A stretch of DNA of 17,971 nucleotides from JBCBKZ01 sp039026975 (GTDB taxonomy: Bacteria > Bacteroidota > Bacteroidia > J057): NCBI GenBank assembly GCA_039026975.1, contig JBCCLI010000096.1, positions 1 to 17,971 of the forward strand. The letters are read 5' to 3'. The notes under the pieces are model-generated. The model was given only the letters and a program-made list of their open reading frames with translations, had not been told where the DNA came from and made no database searches. Each line of letters begins with the position of its first letter. Position 1 is the first letter of the stretch. Shown piece after piece: positions 1-7,390 of the stretch. The translations under genes were made by a program, and so were the position numbers.

Positions 1-406
1 AGACGATTTTATATTCACCACCAAAACTATACATTAATTAAATTATTCGAAAATGGTTGTAAAAAATTAGCTGATATTTAAAAAAAACAACTGTCTACCG
101 CTAAATTCTTTGTCTTCAAGCGGGGATTCTTATACAGTATAAAGGGTAATAATTCACAAAGAAAGATGTGAGGATAGAAAGAGAGATAACTACCAGATAG
201 AAAACTGACAAGCAATGAGTTATATTTACAATTTGACTATAAACAAGCCAGATAGATGAATATAAAACCATTAATAATAGCCCAAAAAGATAACCATACT
301 CCCCTGTATTCTAATAAATGAAATATCTAGTAGCCGTTTAAAATAATAATACAGACTAAAGGGAATAGTTTAGCGGTGATGTTTAACGTCTAATTAAGTT
401 ATCTGA
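1..406. other. AT-rich intergenic stretch, no gene seen
   Basis: No convincing reading frame is visible on either strand. The sequence is AT-rich and leads into the secreted protein gene at 407. I found no exact TTTG-N19-TAnnTTTG promoter. Near matches such as TAGTTTAG around 366-373 lack a partner -33 element. Confidence 0.5.
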
Positions 407-1009
407 ATGAAATTGTTCAAAACGTTATTTGTTGCTGCCCTAGCTTGTTTATTTACTGTATCTGTACAAGCCCAATCAGATGAGATCAATATCTCAGCTG
501 CTTTTTCTTCTTCTATAGACCTAACTGTGACTAACGGAGCTAATATCAGCTTCACGGTAGCGTCTTTGACTGATTACAATGATGGGCTGGCAGATCTTTC
601 TGGGGACACCTACACTGCCACATTTGTGATTAATTCTAGTGTAGACTTCAAAGTAGACTTAGGATCTACTGATTTCACCAACCCAGAAGGTGATGTGTTA
701 GCGGCAGCAAACTTTGGGTATGAAATCTTTGATAACGGAACTAATGTAGTGGGTACTAACCACCAGTTAGTAGGAGGAACTACGTCTCCTTCTACCCTTA
801 CTACTTTAGGATCTGCCACTGAGATCATTACCGCTACTGGTGATGGAAATGCTGGAAGTTCTACTTCTAACAGTTTTAAAATCCGTTTCCAGCTAGGAAC
901 AGCAGCTGTAAGAGCAGTAAGTGGGCTTGGAACACTCCTAAGCCAAAACATTGCTCCTTCTACTTATTCTGCTACTGTTACGCTAACTGCTAGCGCAGTT
1001 TCAGTATAA
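407..1009 (+). CDS. small secreted Thr/Ser-rich beta-strand protein (DUF4402-like or fimbrial-type, tentative)
   Basis: The 200-residue product starts with a clear signal peptide: Lys at 2 and 5, a hydrophobic core at about 6-19, and a VQAQ cleavage region at about 20-23. The mature part is acidic, rich in Thr, Ser, Asn, Gly and Val, and contains no Cys. It alternates short hydrophobic strands with turns, as in an all-beta sandwich, and ends in the strand-like segment YSATVTLTASAVSV. This resembles the small exported DUF4402 or fimbrial-like proteins of Bacteroidota, but I recognise style rather than a diagnostic motif. No T9SS C-terminal domain or lipobox is present, so general export to the periplasm or surface is the likely fate. 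The gene is monocistronic: a strong terminator follows 22 bases after the stop. The reverse-strand frame inside it is a shadow. Confidence 0.85.
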   Translation: MKLFKTLFVAALACLFTVSVQAQSDEINISAAFSSSIDLTVTNGANISFTVASLTDYNDGLADLSGDTYTATFVINSSVDFKVDLGSTDFTNPEGDVLAAANFGYEIFDNGTNVVGTNHQLVGGTTSPSTLTTLGSATEIITATGDGNAGSSTSNSFKIRFQLGTAAVRAVSGLGTLLSQNIAPSTYSATVTLTASAVSV

Positions 1010-1031
1010 GTAAGCTAGATGTTATAGGAAA

Positions 1032-1067
1032 AATCCCGGGCTAACGCCTGGGATTCTTTTTTCTTTT
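1032..1067 (+). terminator. Rho-independent terminator of the 407-1009 gene
   Basis: A ten-pair stem runs from AATCCCGGGC (1032-1041) to GCCTGGGATT (1046-1055), with one G-U pair, a four-base TAAC loop and a following T-rich tract (CTTTTTTCTTTT, 1056-1067). It lies 22 bases after the stop codon of the secreted protein gene. Confidence 0.9.
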
Positions 1068-1150
1068 CCTTGGTAAAATTACCCCTAGGCTTCATCTTAC
1101 AAACAGACACAATCCTTTGAATATACTGATGGTAGTTTTTCAAAGGAGAC

Positions 1151-1603
1151 ATGAGAATATTATTCTTTCTTGTCCTTGTTCAGTTTTTCACCTGTCATAC
1201 CTACGGTCAACCTGATCAATATCCACTCGTATTACCTGTCCAATTATCTGTTGATTTTACACAACTTACAGATAGCCTTCAGCTGGGAGAAAAATATCCT
1301 GACCATAACGGGTGGCTGTCATTTCCTGCATATACCGCTGATATTCAGCCTGGAGAAGTACCTGTAATCACCTGGGTGTCTAAATATCTAGTCCCCAGAC
1401 ATATTTTCTCCACTACTTCTCCTGTAGATAGTTCCCATGATAAACCCTTGTTACCCGTTATCCCTATACATTGCCCTTCTCATTCCTCCCTTCTTCCACA
1501 TGCTCTCCTCTTCTTACAAAGGTTTTCTCCTACCAAGGATAGTCCACTTGCTACTCCTGTGGTAAAAACTACGCCCTTGGTAGAAGCCAGAGTTAGATTT
1601 TGA
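1151..1603 (+). CDS. hypothetical small secreted protein
   Basis: This 150-residue frame begins with a convincing signal peptide (MRILFFLVLVQFF, cleavage probably after Gly19 in TCHTYGQ). AAAGGAG stands immediately before the ATG at 1143-1149, one of few purine-rich ribosome binding sites here. Residues 20-85 look like ordinary folded sequence, with WLSFPAY and a hydrophobic ITWVSKYLV stretch. Residues 86-140 are unusually rich in Pro, Ser and His and look poorly conserved. It ends in VEARVRF, and a terminal Phe is common in outer-membrane proteins, though 150 residues is short for a barrel. I do not recognise the family. It follows another small exported protein, but the terminator between them argues for separate transcription. 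The low-complexity second half could mean a decaying gene. Confidence 0.55.
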   Translation: MRILFFLVLVQFFTCHTYGQPDQYPLVLPVQLSVDFTQLTDSLQLGEKYPDHNGWLSFPAYTADIQPGEVPVITWVSKYLVPRHIFSTTSPVDSSHDKPLLPVIPIHCPSHSSLLPHALLFLQRFSPTKDSPLATPVVKTTPLVEARVRF

Positions 1604-2474
1604 TGGATAGGAAGGGAATATCTTTCTTAAACATTAGACGAGAACAGCAAAATGGATCGGTGGGTTCCACCTTTCAAGCCTTCCCAGGACCGTCTACTGC
1701 CTAAATGGATACTCCTAACAGCTCCTCATATAGTGTTTAATCAAAATAAATCGACTTATTATTTACCTCCCCATTAGAGAATAGAAAATGGGGTATGTTA
1801 TAGCATGGATCTAGCCCATAAAGCTACCCTAACGTATCACACAGTGAATTTGATTTTCCATGGTGGAAATGGTGATAGATACATGATGACTACAGGAAAT
1901 CATGGCCAATGTATGTGTAATCTCCTACAGGCCCAATGGGATTATAGTGATGGTAAGTTAATGCGATATGACCAGATGCTTAAAACTAATTGGGCACTTT
2001 AAAGACATTTATTCAGCGGATATGAGCCAGCTACTGTTCAGGTGGAAAACTGAAACCTACCTATCCTCTGTTAGGTGTTGAACAAGCTCCCACTTGTTCA
2101 TAAAAATTCTCCTAAACTATGTGCTGGAGTTCCATCTAGGATCCCTACTCAAAATGGAAATTCTTACAGTAGTAACCTAATAGGAAGGGGCAACTTGTGT
2201 GGCTAGCTCACATCATGACTGTTTGATTAAGAACCCAAACTGCATAGATAGCTCGCTATGCTTCAAAAAATCAGCTTGTCAGGGCGGTTTCCCTGTTAAT
2301 TCTTCTAAGGAATTACCTGATTCATATGTAGGGTAAAAAATTGATCTACAAGGGATCACACTTATGGGGTTTATCTATACTAGGTTCTTCCTGGTTAACT
2401 CACTTCCTGTACATGGTATAGCACTACCTCACATACTACCATGGAGTTACTATCCTGTTAATTGTATAATAGTA
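1604..2474. other. long region without a recognisable gene, possibly decayed coding DNA
   Basis: About 870 bases hold no frame I can defend. A 65-codon plus-strand frame at 1805-2002 has no signal peptide, motif or ribosome binding site and is rich in Met and His, so I do not call it. Short open stretches such as around 2113-2205 are broken by stops. A small inverted repeat (GCATAG 2242-2247, CTATGC 2256-2261) is the only obvious structure. There is no tRNA or transposon end. Confidence 0.45.
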
Positions 2475-2508
2475 AATGGGCCATCCCTACCTAACAGGAT
2501 GACCCATT
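2475..2508 (-). terminator. terminator-like hairpin downstream of the DUF2341 gene
   Basis: AATGGGCCATCC (2475-2486) and GGATGACCCATT (2497-2508) form a twelve-pair stem. The only non-Watson-Crick position is a stable G-U pair when read as minus-strand RNA, but an A-C mismatch when read as plus-strand RNA. That asymmetry and its place 29 bases after the stop codon at 2537 support minus-strand use. The tract after the stem is AU-rich rather than a pure U run. Confidence 0.6.
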
Positions 2509-2536
2509 CTGGATAAAACCAGCGCGTTTAAAGATG

Positions 2537-3775
2537 CTATTTACTCAGGGAAAGAGCTCCTGCAGGTACTTCTTTAATCAAGGTTTCTATCTTGAGTTTT
2601 TTATCCTCTCCTGTCATACTTAACACATATACCCCTTTTCCAAGCTCCCCTCCGTTAGTATATACAAATTCATTCTGACCAGCAGGAGCTATGATTTTAT
2701 CCTGAAAGAGAACCTGACCTTCCTGGGTATAGAATTGTATTTTTACTTCTCCCTTTTCTCCCATGGTGTAAGTAGCCACAAAGTCATTTACAAAAGGATT
2801 AGGTTCCACAGAAACTATTTCCAGACCTTTTTGATTAAGCCTATACCTAACATCTACAATAGGAGAGTATGAAAATGAGCCGTCATCGTTGGTCTGCTTC
2901 ACACGGTAATAGGCACCTTCTTCAAGAGGGGTAGCATCATTAAAGCTATACCTGAGTGTATAGTCGCTCTCTCCTCCTCCCCCCATTTCACCTAAGCTTT
3001 CAAAGGTCTTAGCATCTGTACTCCTTTCTATGGCGTAAAAATCATTATTCAACTCTATATCACTCCCCCACTCTATCAGAACCATTTTACTCCCTTTTAA
3101 TTCCCCTTTGAGGTATGCATACTCTACAGGTAGGGTAGGATCTATTTCTTCCAGCGGTCCTGTTATAGCAAAAGAATCTGGCTGCTGATGATTAAGGTAT
3201 TCTGTACTAATCCAATCAAATGGAAATAGCTCATTTCTATGTCGAGATTCATCATCTCCCCCGTCCAGGTAATGGCCTGCCATTTTTCTATTTCCTACAA
3301 CTACTTCTCTTGAATCTGAAGGTAGCTCACTCCCAAAGTAGATATACAGTACGTTAGGCTTATCTGGAAACAGGGTATCTATATTTACCCAGGCAGAGAG
3401 GGCACCCGTATTAGGATTATACCTTTCAATTTTGTGCATTTGAAGGGTGGCTCCATCTCCATACGTAAATCTGATATCAAACCCTTGTAGGTGTTTTACC
3501 TTTCCACCCTTATTTTCATGTTTTAGATCTGGATCTTCTAACGCTAGCCACACGGGAAAATCTTCCATCTGCTCTGATCCTTGCACATAGGAGCTGTCTA
3601 CTACTATGGCTTTTCTGAAAGAGTAGCCAGGCAGTTTACCCTCTCCCTTCCCTCCCAGGAAAAATACAAAGGCTGCTATGGCACTCAAGGCTACGGCCGT
3701 TCCTCCCACACCATATTTGAGTTTGTTACTAAGCTTAGCTTGATTTCTTGGCGTAAGTGAAGGTCTCTGATTCAT
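2537..3775 (-). CDS. DUF2341-domain exported protein with Fn3-like region and T9SS type A C-terminal domain
   Basis: The 412-residue product has a basic N-terminus (residues 1-20), one hydrophobic segment at about 22-41 that could be a long signal peptide or an anchor, then a DUF2341 domain at about 50-150 (FRKAIVVDSS, then VLYIYFGS). Residues 215-310 form the strand-rich module common before T9SS sorting domains (LPVEYAYLKGELKGSK, NNDFYAIERSTD, YYRVKQTNDDGSF). Residues 320-401 match a type A sorting domain (VEPNPFVNDF, then LGKGVYVLSM). About ten residues (EVPAGALSLSK) trail past the usual Lys-rich end. DUF2341 appears in surface and ExbB/TolQ-linked proteins and probably binds ligand; its exact role is unknown. 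Surface delivery by T9SS is expected if the N-terminus is cleaved. It lies 211 bases downstream of the photolyase gene, so co-transcription is unlikely. The stop is TAG. Confidence 0.88.
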   Translation of the reverse strand: MNQRPSLTPRNQAKLSNKLKYGVGGTAVALSAIAAFVFFLGGKGEGKLPGYSFRKAIVVDSSYVQGSEQMEDFPVWLALEDPDLKHENKGGKVKHLQGFDIRFTYGDGATLQMHKIERYNPNTGALSAWVNIDTLFPDKPNVLYIYFGSELPSDSREVVVGNRKMAGHYLDGGDDESRHRNELFPFDWISTEYLNHQQPDSFAITGPLEEIDPTLPVEYAYLKGELKGSKMVLIEWGSDIELNNDFYAIERSTDAKTFESLGEMGGGGESDYTLRYSFNDATPLEEGAYYRVKQTNDDGSFSYSPIVDVRYRLNQKGLEIVSVEPNPFVNDFVATYTMGEKGEVKIQFYTQEGQVLFQDKIIAPAGQNEFVYTNGGELGKGVYVLSMTGEDKKLKIETLIKEVPAGALSLSK

Positions 3776-3986
3776 ACTATTGTTTATCTGGAAATTATAA
3801 AACCTGGGATAGATGTGGGAGACACAATAGTATGAAAAGACAATAAATTTACCTTTGCATTTTATAATCCATTGTTACATGATAGTAAGCCTAAAGCTTA
3901 TCCTCAATAATTCCCTTATTTATGGATCACCCCTCCATAAAACAGGATAAAAGGTAGAATTTTAGCCATCAGGAAAAGAGTGAGAA

Positions 3987-5291
3987 TTACCTATTGCTCA
4001 GGACTTCCTTGAAAACACTAAGGGTTTTTAGCCTTGCCTCTTTATGGTCCACTACAGGCCGGGGGTAAAGAGGCGTACCAAATTCCGGTACCCATTTTCT
4101 TACATAGTGTAATGCCGGATCAAACTTTTTCATCTGGGACTCCGGATTAAAAATTCTAAAATAAGGAGCAGCATCAGTCCCACTACCTGCTGCCCACTGC
4201 CATCCCCCGTTATTAGAAGCCAGCTCGAAATCCAGTAACTTTTCTGCAAAATATCTTTCGCCCCACTGCCAGTTAATTAATAAATCTTTGACTAGAAAAC
4301 TGGCGGTCAACATACGCACCCTGTTATGCATATAGCCCGTTTCATTCAATTCTCTCATACCTGCATCTACTAATGGAAAGCCTGTTTTCCCGTCACACCA
4401 TTTCTGGAACATTTCTTCATTCTCATTCCAGGGTATTTCTGCATACTGCGGCCGGAAAGGCCCCAAAACTACATGCGGAAAGTTCCACAAGATTTGCATG
4501 TAAAACTCTCTCCAGATGAGTTCATTTAGGTAGGTGTCATTTAGGTCTACCGCTACCCTGGCGAGCTTTCTGATACTTATAGTCCCAAATCTTAGGTGAA
4601 TCCCCAAGCGAGTAGTTCCTTTCTGGGCAGGAAAATTTCTTTTTTCATCATAGATCCTGATAATATCCTTGTCGAAAATAGAAGGGGGAATGGGAATATC
4701 AGATGGGTTAAAACCCATCTCTTCCAGGCTTGGGATGCTTACAGAGGTACTTGAGAAGAAATGTTCCATTAAGGTCTCAGAGGGGAAAGACTTTAGCCTA
4801 TCCTGATTAAGGGAAGCTCTCCACTTTTTACCATAGGGCGTGAAAACCGTATATGGTTTATCAGAATTACTAAGTATTTCTTCTTTTTCAAATAGCACAT
4901 GATCCCTAAAAAAATGTGTGGAAGCTCCTTTTTCAGAGAGAATGGCCTCTATTTCTTGATCCCGCTTTTTAGCATAAGGTTCAAAGTCATGGTTTATATA
5001 TAGCTTCTTAATGTGGTAGGTATCCACTAGTTCTGGCCAAATTTCCTCTGGAAATCCATATTTCACCACCATACTACTTCCTGCCTCAGCCAGGAACTTC
5101 TGTAAGCTATGTATCTGTTCATGGATAAAGGAGACCCTGGCATCCTTTTCAGGAAGCTCATCTAATATGTGCTTATCAAAAATAAAAACAGGCACTACGG
5201 GGAGGCCAGACTGTAAGGCGTGATATAAAGCCGTATTATCATCTAACCGTAAATCTCTTCGAAACCAGACAGCAGCAGTATCTTGACTCAT
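3987..5291 (-). CDS. phrB: class I deoxyribodipyrimidine (CPD) photolyase
   Basis: Photolyase uses light and reduced FAD to split cyclobutane pyrimidine dimers in DNA. The 434 residues match the family's usual length. An N-terminal alpha/beta antenna domain (AVWFRRDLRLDDNTAL, 7-22; EPYAKKRDQEIEAIL, about 104-118) is followed by the helical FAD domain: TRLGIHLRFGTISIRKL at 227-243, WREFYMQILWNFPHV at 260-274, and FPLVDAGMRELNETGYMHNR at 305-324. The signature NNGGWQWAAGSGTDAAPYFR begins at 360. By alignment to the E. coli enzyme from memory, Trp288, Trp341 and Trp364 form the electron-transfer triad, Asn360 sits at flavin N5, and Trp366 stacks on the lesion. The second antenna cofactor (MTHF or deazaflavin) cannot be settled by eye. 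It is monocistronic. Two perfect inverted repeats upstream may be regulatory. Confidence 0.97.
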   Translation of the reverse strand: MSQDTAAVWFRRDLRLDDNTALYHALQSGLPVVPVFIFDKHILDELPEKDARVSFIHEQIHSLQKFLAEAGSSMVVKYGFPEEIWPELVDTYHIKKLYINHDFEPYAKKRDQEIEAILSEKGASTHFFRDHVLFEKEEILSNSDKPYTVFTPYGKKWRASLNQDRLKSFPSETLMEHFFSSTSVSIPSLEEMGFNPSDIPIPPSIFDKDIIRIYDEKRNFPAQKGTTRLGIHLRFGTISIRKLARVAVDLNDTYLNELIWREFYMQILWNFPHVVLGPFRPQYAEIPWNENEEMFQKWCDGKTGFPLVDAGMRELNETGYMHNRVRMLTASFLVKDLLINWQWGERYFAEKLLDFELASNNGGWQWAAGSGTDAAPYFRIFNPESQMKKFDPALHYVRKWVPEFGTPLYPRPVVDHKEARLKTLSVFKEVLSNR

Positions 5292-5304
5292 TTATGTATC
5301 TTTT

Positions 5305-5349
5305 CCTAAACTAACTACGATTGCCCACGCATGTTTACCTTAGTTTAGG
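5305..5349 (-). promoter_or_regulatory. 10-bp inverted repeat upstream of the photolyase start
   Basis: CCTAAACTAA (5305-5314) is repeated as its exact reverse complement at 5340-5349, separated by 25 bases. It begins 13 bases upstream of the photolyase ATG. It could be a dyad operator or a leader hairpin over the translation start. It is too close to the ATG, and lacks a T tract, to be a terminator of another gene. Role is inferred from position only. Confidence 0.4.
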
Positions 5350-5412
5350 TTAACTCCATTCAGGGAAAAAAACTGAAGTATGATTCATAGATTCATACCG
5401 ATCAAGCGGATA

Positions 5413-5441
5413 ATACGATAATTGAAAGCACACTATCGTAT
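5413..5441. repeat. 8-bp perfect inverted repeat ATACGATA/TATCGTAT
   Basis: ATACGATA (5413-5420) and TATCGTAT (5434-5441) are perfect reverse complements with a 13-base spacer, about 120-150 bases upstream of the photolyase ATG. The spacing would suit a dimeric regulator or a cruciform. No consensus for a named regulator is recognised. Confidence 0.35.
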
Positions 5442-5629
5442 ACTTAATATCAGTTAGCCAACAACTCCTGATTTACATACTTGGAATTAGCACCATATCT
5501 GGAACTCTCTTCAGGCTTCCTCAGTCCTTTTGCTCGGTAGGGAAATTATAGTAAAAAGCCATGCTTAGAAGAGAAAACCTATTCCAGCTAGGGCTATGTA
5601 TTTATTAATCATCAACTATCCTAGAGTAA

Positions 5630-5992
5630 ATGAAAAATTGGTTTTCAAATGTGCGTAAGTTCTTCCTCACTTCCTTTATAAATAAGAAAAGGAAAAAGTC
5701 AGATTCCACTCATCTACCAGCTAGTGGGTTAGCTTTTGGTTCTGACTGGTTCGAGTATGGAATTTAACACAGAGTATGTATTAAAGAAGTCGGCCACTCT
5801 CACAAAAAAACTATAATCATCGCCAGAGTACCTAATGGCTCGACTTTAGCTAGAGAAGGTAAGCGTATAGAAACACACAGCCCAGGCAGCCAAAAATTTG
5901 GCTTCGAAACGTATCATTTCCAGCATCTCAATATTCTGAGGATACAGGATATTACCGCTGGCCGCAGCAAATTTATAGTACCTTTTTTCTAA
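5630..5992 (+). pseudogene. 120-codon frame interrupted by one TAA; unknown family
   Basis: An ATG at 5630 opens 45 codons (MKNWFSNVRKFFLTSF...DWFEYGI) that stop at TAA 5765-5767. The same frame then stays open for another 74 codons (5768-5989, for example KKTIIIARVPNGSTLAREGK and FGFETYHFQHLNILRIQDI) to a TAA at 5990-5992. The second part has no ATG. Either the first 45 residues are a complete basic small protein and the rest is chance, or one nonsense mutation splits a roughly 120-residue gene. No family is recognised. The frame ends one base before the ATG of the next small gene, and a strong terminator lies at 6200-6236, consistent with one transcription unit. Confidence 0.35.
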
Positions 5993-5993
5993 C

Positions 5994-6191
5994 ATGATCC
6001 AAGAAATGGCTCACTCACGAATGAAAGCACTTGCTTCCAGAAAAGAGCAGGAAGTGATAGCTGCCTTAATGTATCAGGGAGAAATCGCGGCCATTAAGTT
6101 ATACATGAAATATGCCAACTGCAGGTTGCGAGATGCCAAAATAGCAGTGGAGAAATTGGGACAAGAAATAGAACCTGGTCCTGCTTCCTAA
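5994..6191 (+). CDS. small protein resembling part of the ribosomal L7/L12 C-terminal domain
   Basis: The 65-residue product has at residues 20-56 a helix-turn-helix-like pattern (EVIAALMYQGEIAAIKLYMK, then LRDAKIAVEKLGQE). This closely follows the L7/L12 C-terminal signature, in which a segment of the type I.LYRE.TG.GLKEAK.AVE packs as helix-helix. Only about half of that domain is present, and there is no N-terminal dimerisation region, so this is not the ribosomal stalk protein itself. Stand-alone proteins with this motif exist in bacteria and their roles are mostly unknown. Possible starts are ATG 5994, 6006 and 6021, none with a Shine-Dalgarno site; 5994 is used here. The stop is followed after eight bases by a strong terminator, which supports real expression. 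It may share a transcript with the broken frame just upstream. Confidence 0.65.
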   Translation: MIQEMAHSRMKALASRKEQEVIAALMYQGEIAAIKLYMKYANCRLRDAKIAVEKLGQEIEPGPAS

Positions 6192-6199
6192 CAGATATT

Positions 6200-6236
6200 C
6201 ATGCTTACTCCTCCCAGGGTAAGTATGATTTTTTTT
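6200..6236 (+). terminator. strong Rho-independent terminator after the L7/L12-like gene
   Basis: CATGCTTAC (6200-6208) pairs with GTAAGTATG (6219-6227), nine pairs with one G-U, and the loop can form an inner CCT/AGG extension. Eight T residues follow at 6229-6236. It begins eight bases past the stop at 6191. Confidence 0.9.
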
Positions 6237-6449
6237 GCAAATTTTACTACAAATAGGAAAAACCGCATATTTTCCTCAGCCCACCTTTTTTGTTTAATTG
6301 TTTGTGTAAAAAAGTTTGTTATTTTTATCCGCGTATAGAATTATCCATGATTTGGGGGAAGGAGTAGCTCGGGGTTATACCTCCCAAAATTATTTTGGAT
6401 TAACTCCCTCCCTAGTATAGCAGTAATTATAAACCATTAAGTTCCGAGT

Positions 6450-7124
6450 ATGTCACACACTAATCACAAGGAAACTGATCGGGTCTTCCAAAACCCTATT
6501 ATGGAAGCCCTGATCAGGAGTAATCCCTGGGGTACAGGCATTACCTATGGCCTGATCATCTCCACCCAGTTATTTATCAATAGTAGGTATGGATTTGTAG
6601 ACTCCTGGGCCACAGGAGTTCTATTATATGTAGGAGGATTATTCACCTGGACTTTCTTCGAATATTTACTTCACAGGTATGTATTTCACTTTGTGTCTGA
6701 TGCGAAGTTTGTCCAAAGATTTCATTTTATGGTTCACGGCTTTCATCATCAGCACCCTAAGGATGAAAATCACCTATTTATGCCCCCAATTCCCGGGATT
6801 CTTCTTTCTTCTATATTTACAGCCTTTTTCTATCTGATATGGGGTACATGGACATTTGTCTTCACTGCTGGGTTTTGTACAGGGTATTTAATGTATGCAG
6901 CTGTTCATTACAGTACCCATAAATTCAAACCCCCTAAAAATAAACGCCTAAAGACGCTGTGGAAACATCATTCTCTCCACCACTACAAATATCCTGAAAA
7001 AGCCTTTGGGGTTTCTTCTCCGCTATGGGATATTATTTTCAGAACCATGCCACCAGCATCCAAAAGGAGAAACGCTAAAGTGGTGAGAAAAAAGAAAGAA
7101 CCCAATAAGGCAGAAGTTGTATAA
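6450..7124 (+). CDS. fatty acid hydroxylase / sterol desaturase family membrane protein
   Basis: This family carries a di-iron centre in a membrane helix bundle and hydroxylates or desaturates lipids. The 224-residue protein has the expected His clusters: HRYVFH (His75, His80), HGFHH (His96, 99, 100), a histidine pair in VHYSTH (153, 157), and HHSLHH (173-178). Hydrophobic segments lie near 30-47, 54-70, 115-131 and 133-150. The arrangement is closest to the fatty acid 2-hydroxylase type (Scs7/FA2H core) without a cytochrome b5 domain. A likely role is 2-hydroxylation of sphingolipid or other acyl chains in the inner membrane, as Bacteroidota make sphingolipids, but the substrate cannot be read from sequence. 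The last 25 residues are strongly basic and probably cytoplasmic. The gene stands alone, with its own terminator. Confidence 0.93.
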   Translation: MSHTNHKETDRVFQNPIMEALIRSNPWGTGITYGLIISTQLFINSRYGFVDSWATGVLLYVGGLFTWTFFEYLLHRYVFHFVSDAKFVQRFHFMVHGFHHQHPKDENHLFMPPIPGILLSSIFTAFFYLIWGTWTFVFTAGFCTGYLMYAAVHYSTHKFKPPKNKRLKTLWKHHSLHHYKYPEKAFGVSSPLWDIIFRTMPPASKRRNAKVVRKKKEPNKAEVV

Positions 7125-7149
7125 CTGTTGATGTTAAAAGTATTTCAAG

Positions 7150-7173
7150 CCGGATCTATGATCCGGTTTTTTT
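7150..7173 (+). terminator. Rho-independent terminator of the hydroxylase gene
   Basis: CCGGATC (7150-7156) pairs with GATCCGG (7160-7166) around a TAT loop and is followed by seven T residues (7167-7173). It lies 25 bases after the stop codon. Confidence 0.9.
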
Positions 7174-7390
7174 ATATACTAAGCGGTAAATCAGAAGTAA
7201 GCCTAGGTACACAGTAGGCCTTGTTCACCCTCCACTCCCACAAAGCATAAGCAGTAAGCTAACTTACCAGATTTCTGACATAATTATCAAGAGAAACCGT
7301 TAAATAGTCATCCATAAGATGGAAGCTGCTGCCAGGAACACTGGGCTTTCACCTATCAGTTAGAATGAACGTTTTCTGTTAATATGCACC

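Larger units (their letters stand above)
5292..5629. other. gene-free region upstream of the photolyase
   Basis: No coding frame stands out. The stretch carries two separate inverted repeats (annotated individually) and a short tandem GATTCATA pair near 5382-5397. No exact Bacteroidota promoter was found on either strand. Confidence 0.45.

Noticed and set aside
610..951. 113-codon minus-strand frame
   Set aside because: It lies wholly inside the clear secreted protein gene on the other strand and mirrors its codon pattern. No motif or start signal.
1805..2002. 65-codon plus-strand frame in the large gap
   Set aside because: No ribosome binding site, odd Met/His-rich composition, no recognisable motif and no neighbouring terminator. 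Not supportable as a gene.
5715..5760. tRNA-like stretch (GCTAGTGGGTTAGC and GGTTCGAG)
   Set aside because: It resembles D-arm and T-arm pieces, but the spacing leaves no room for an anticodon arm and no acceptor stem pairs.
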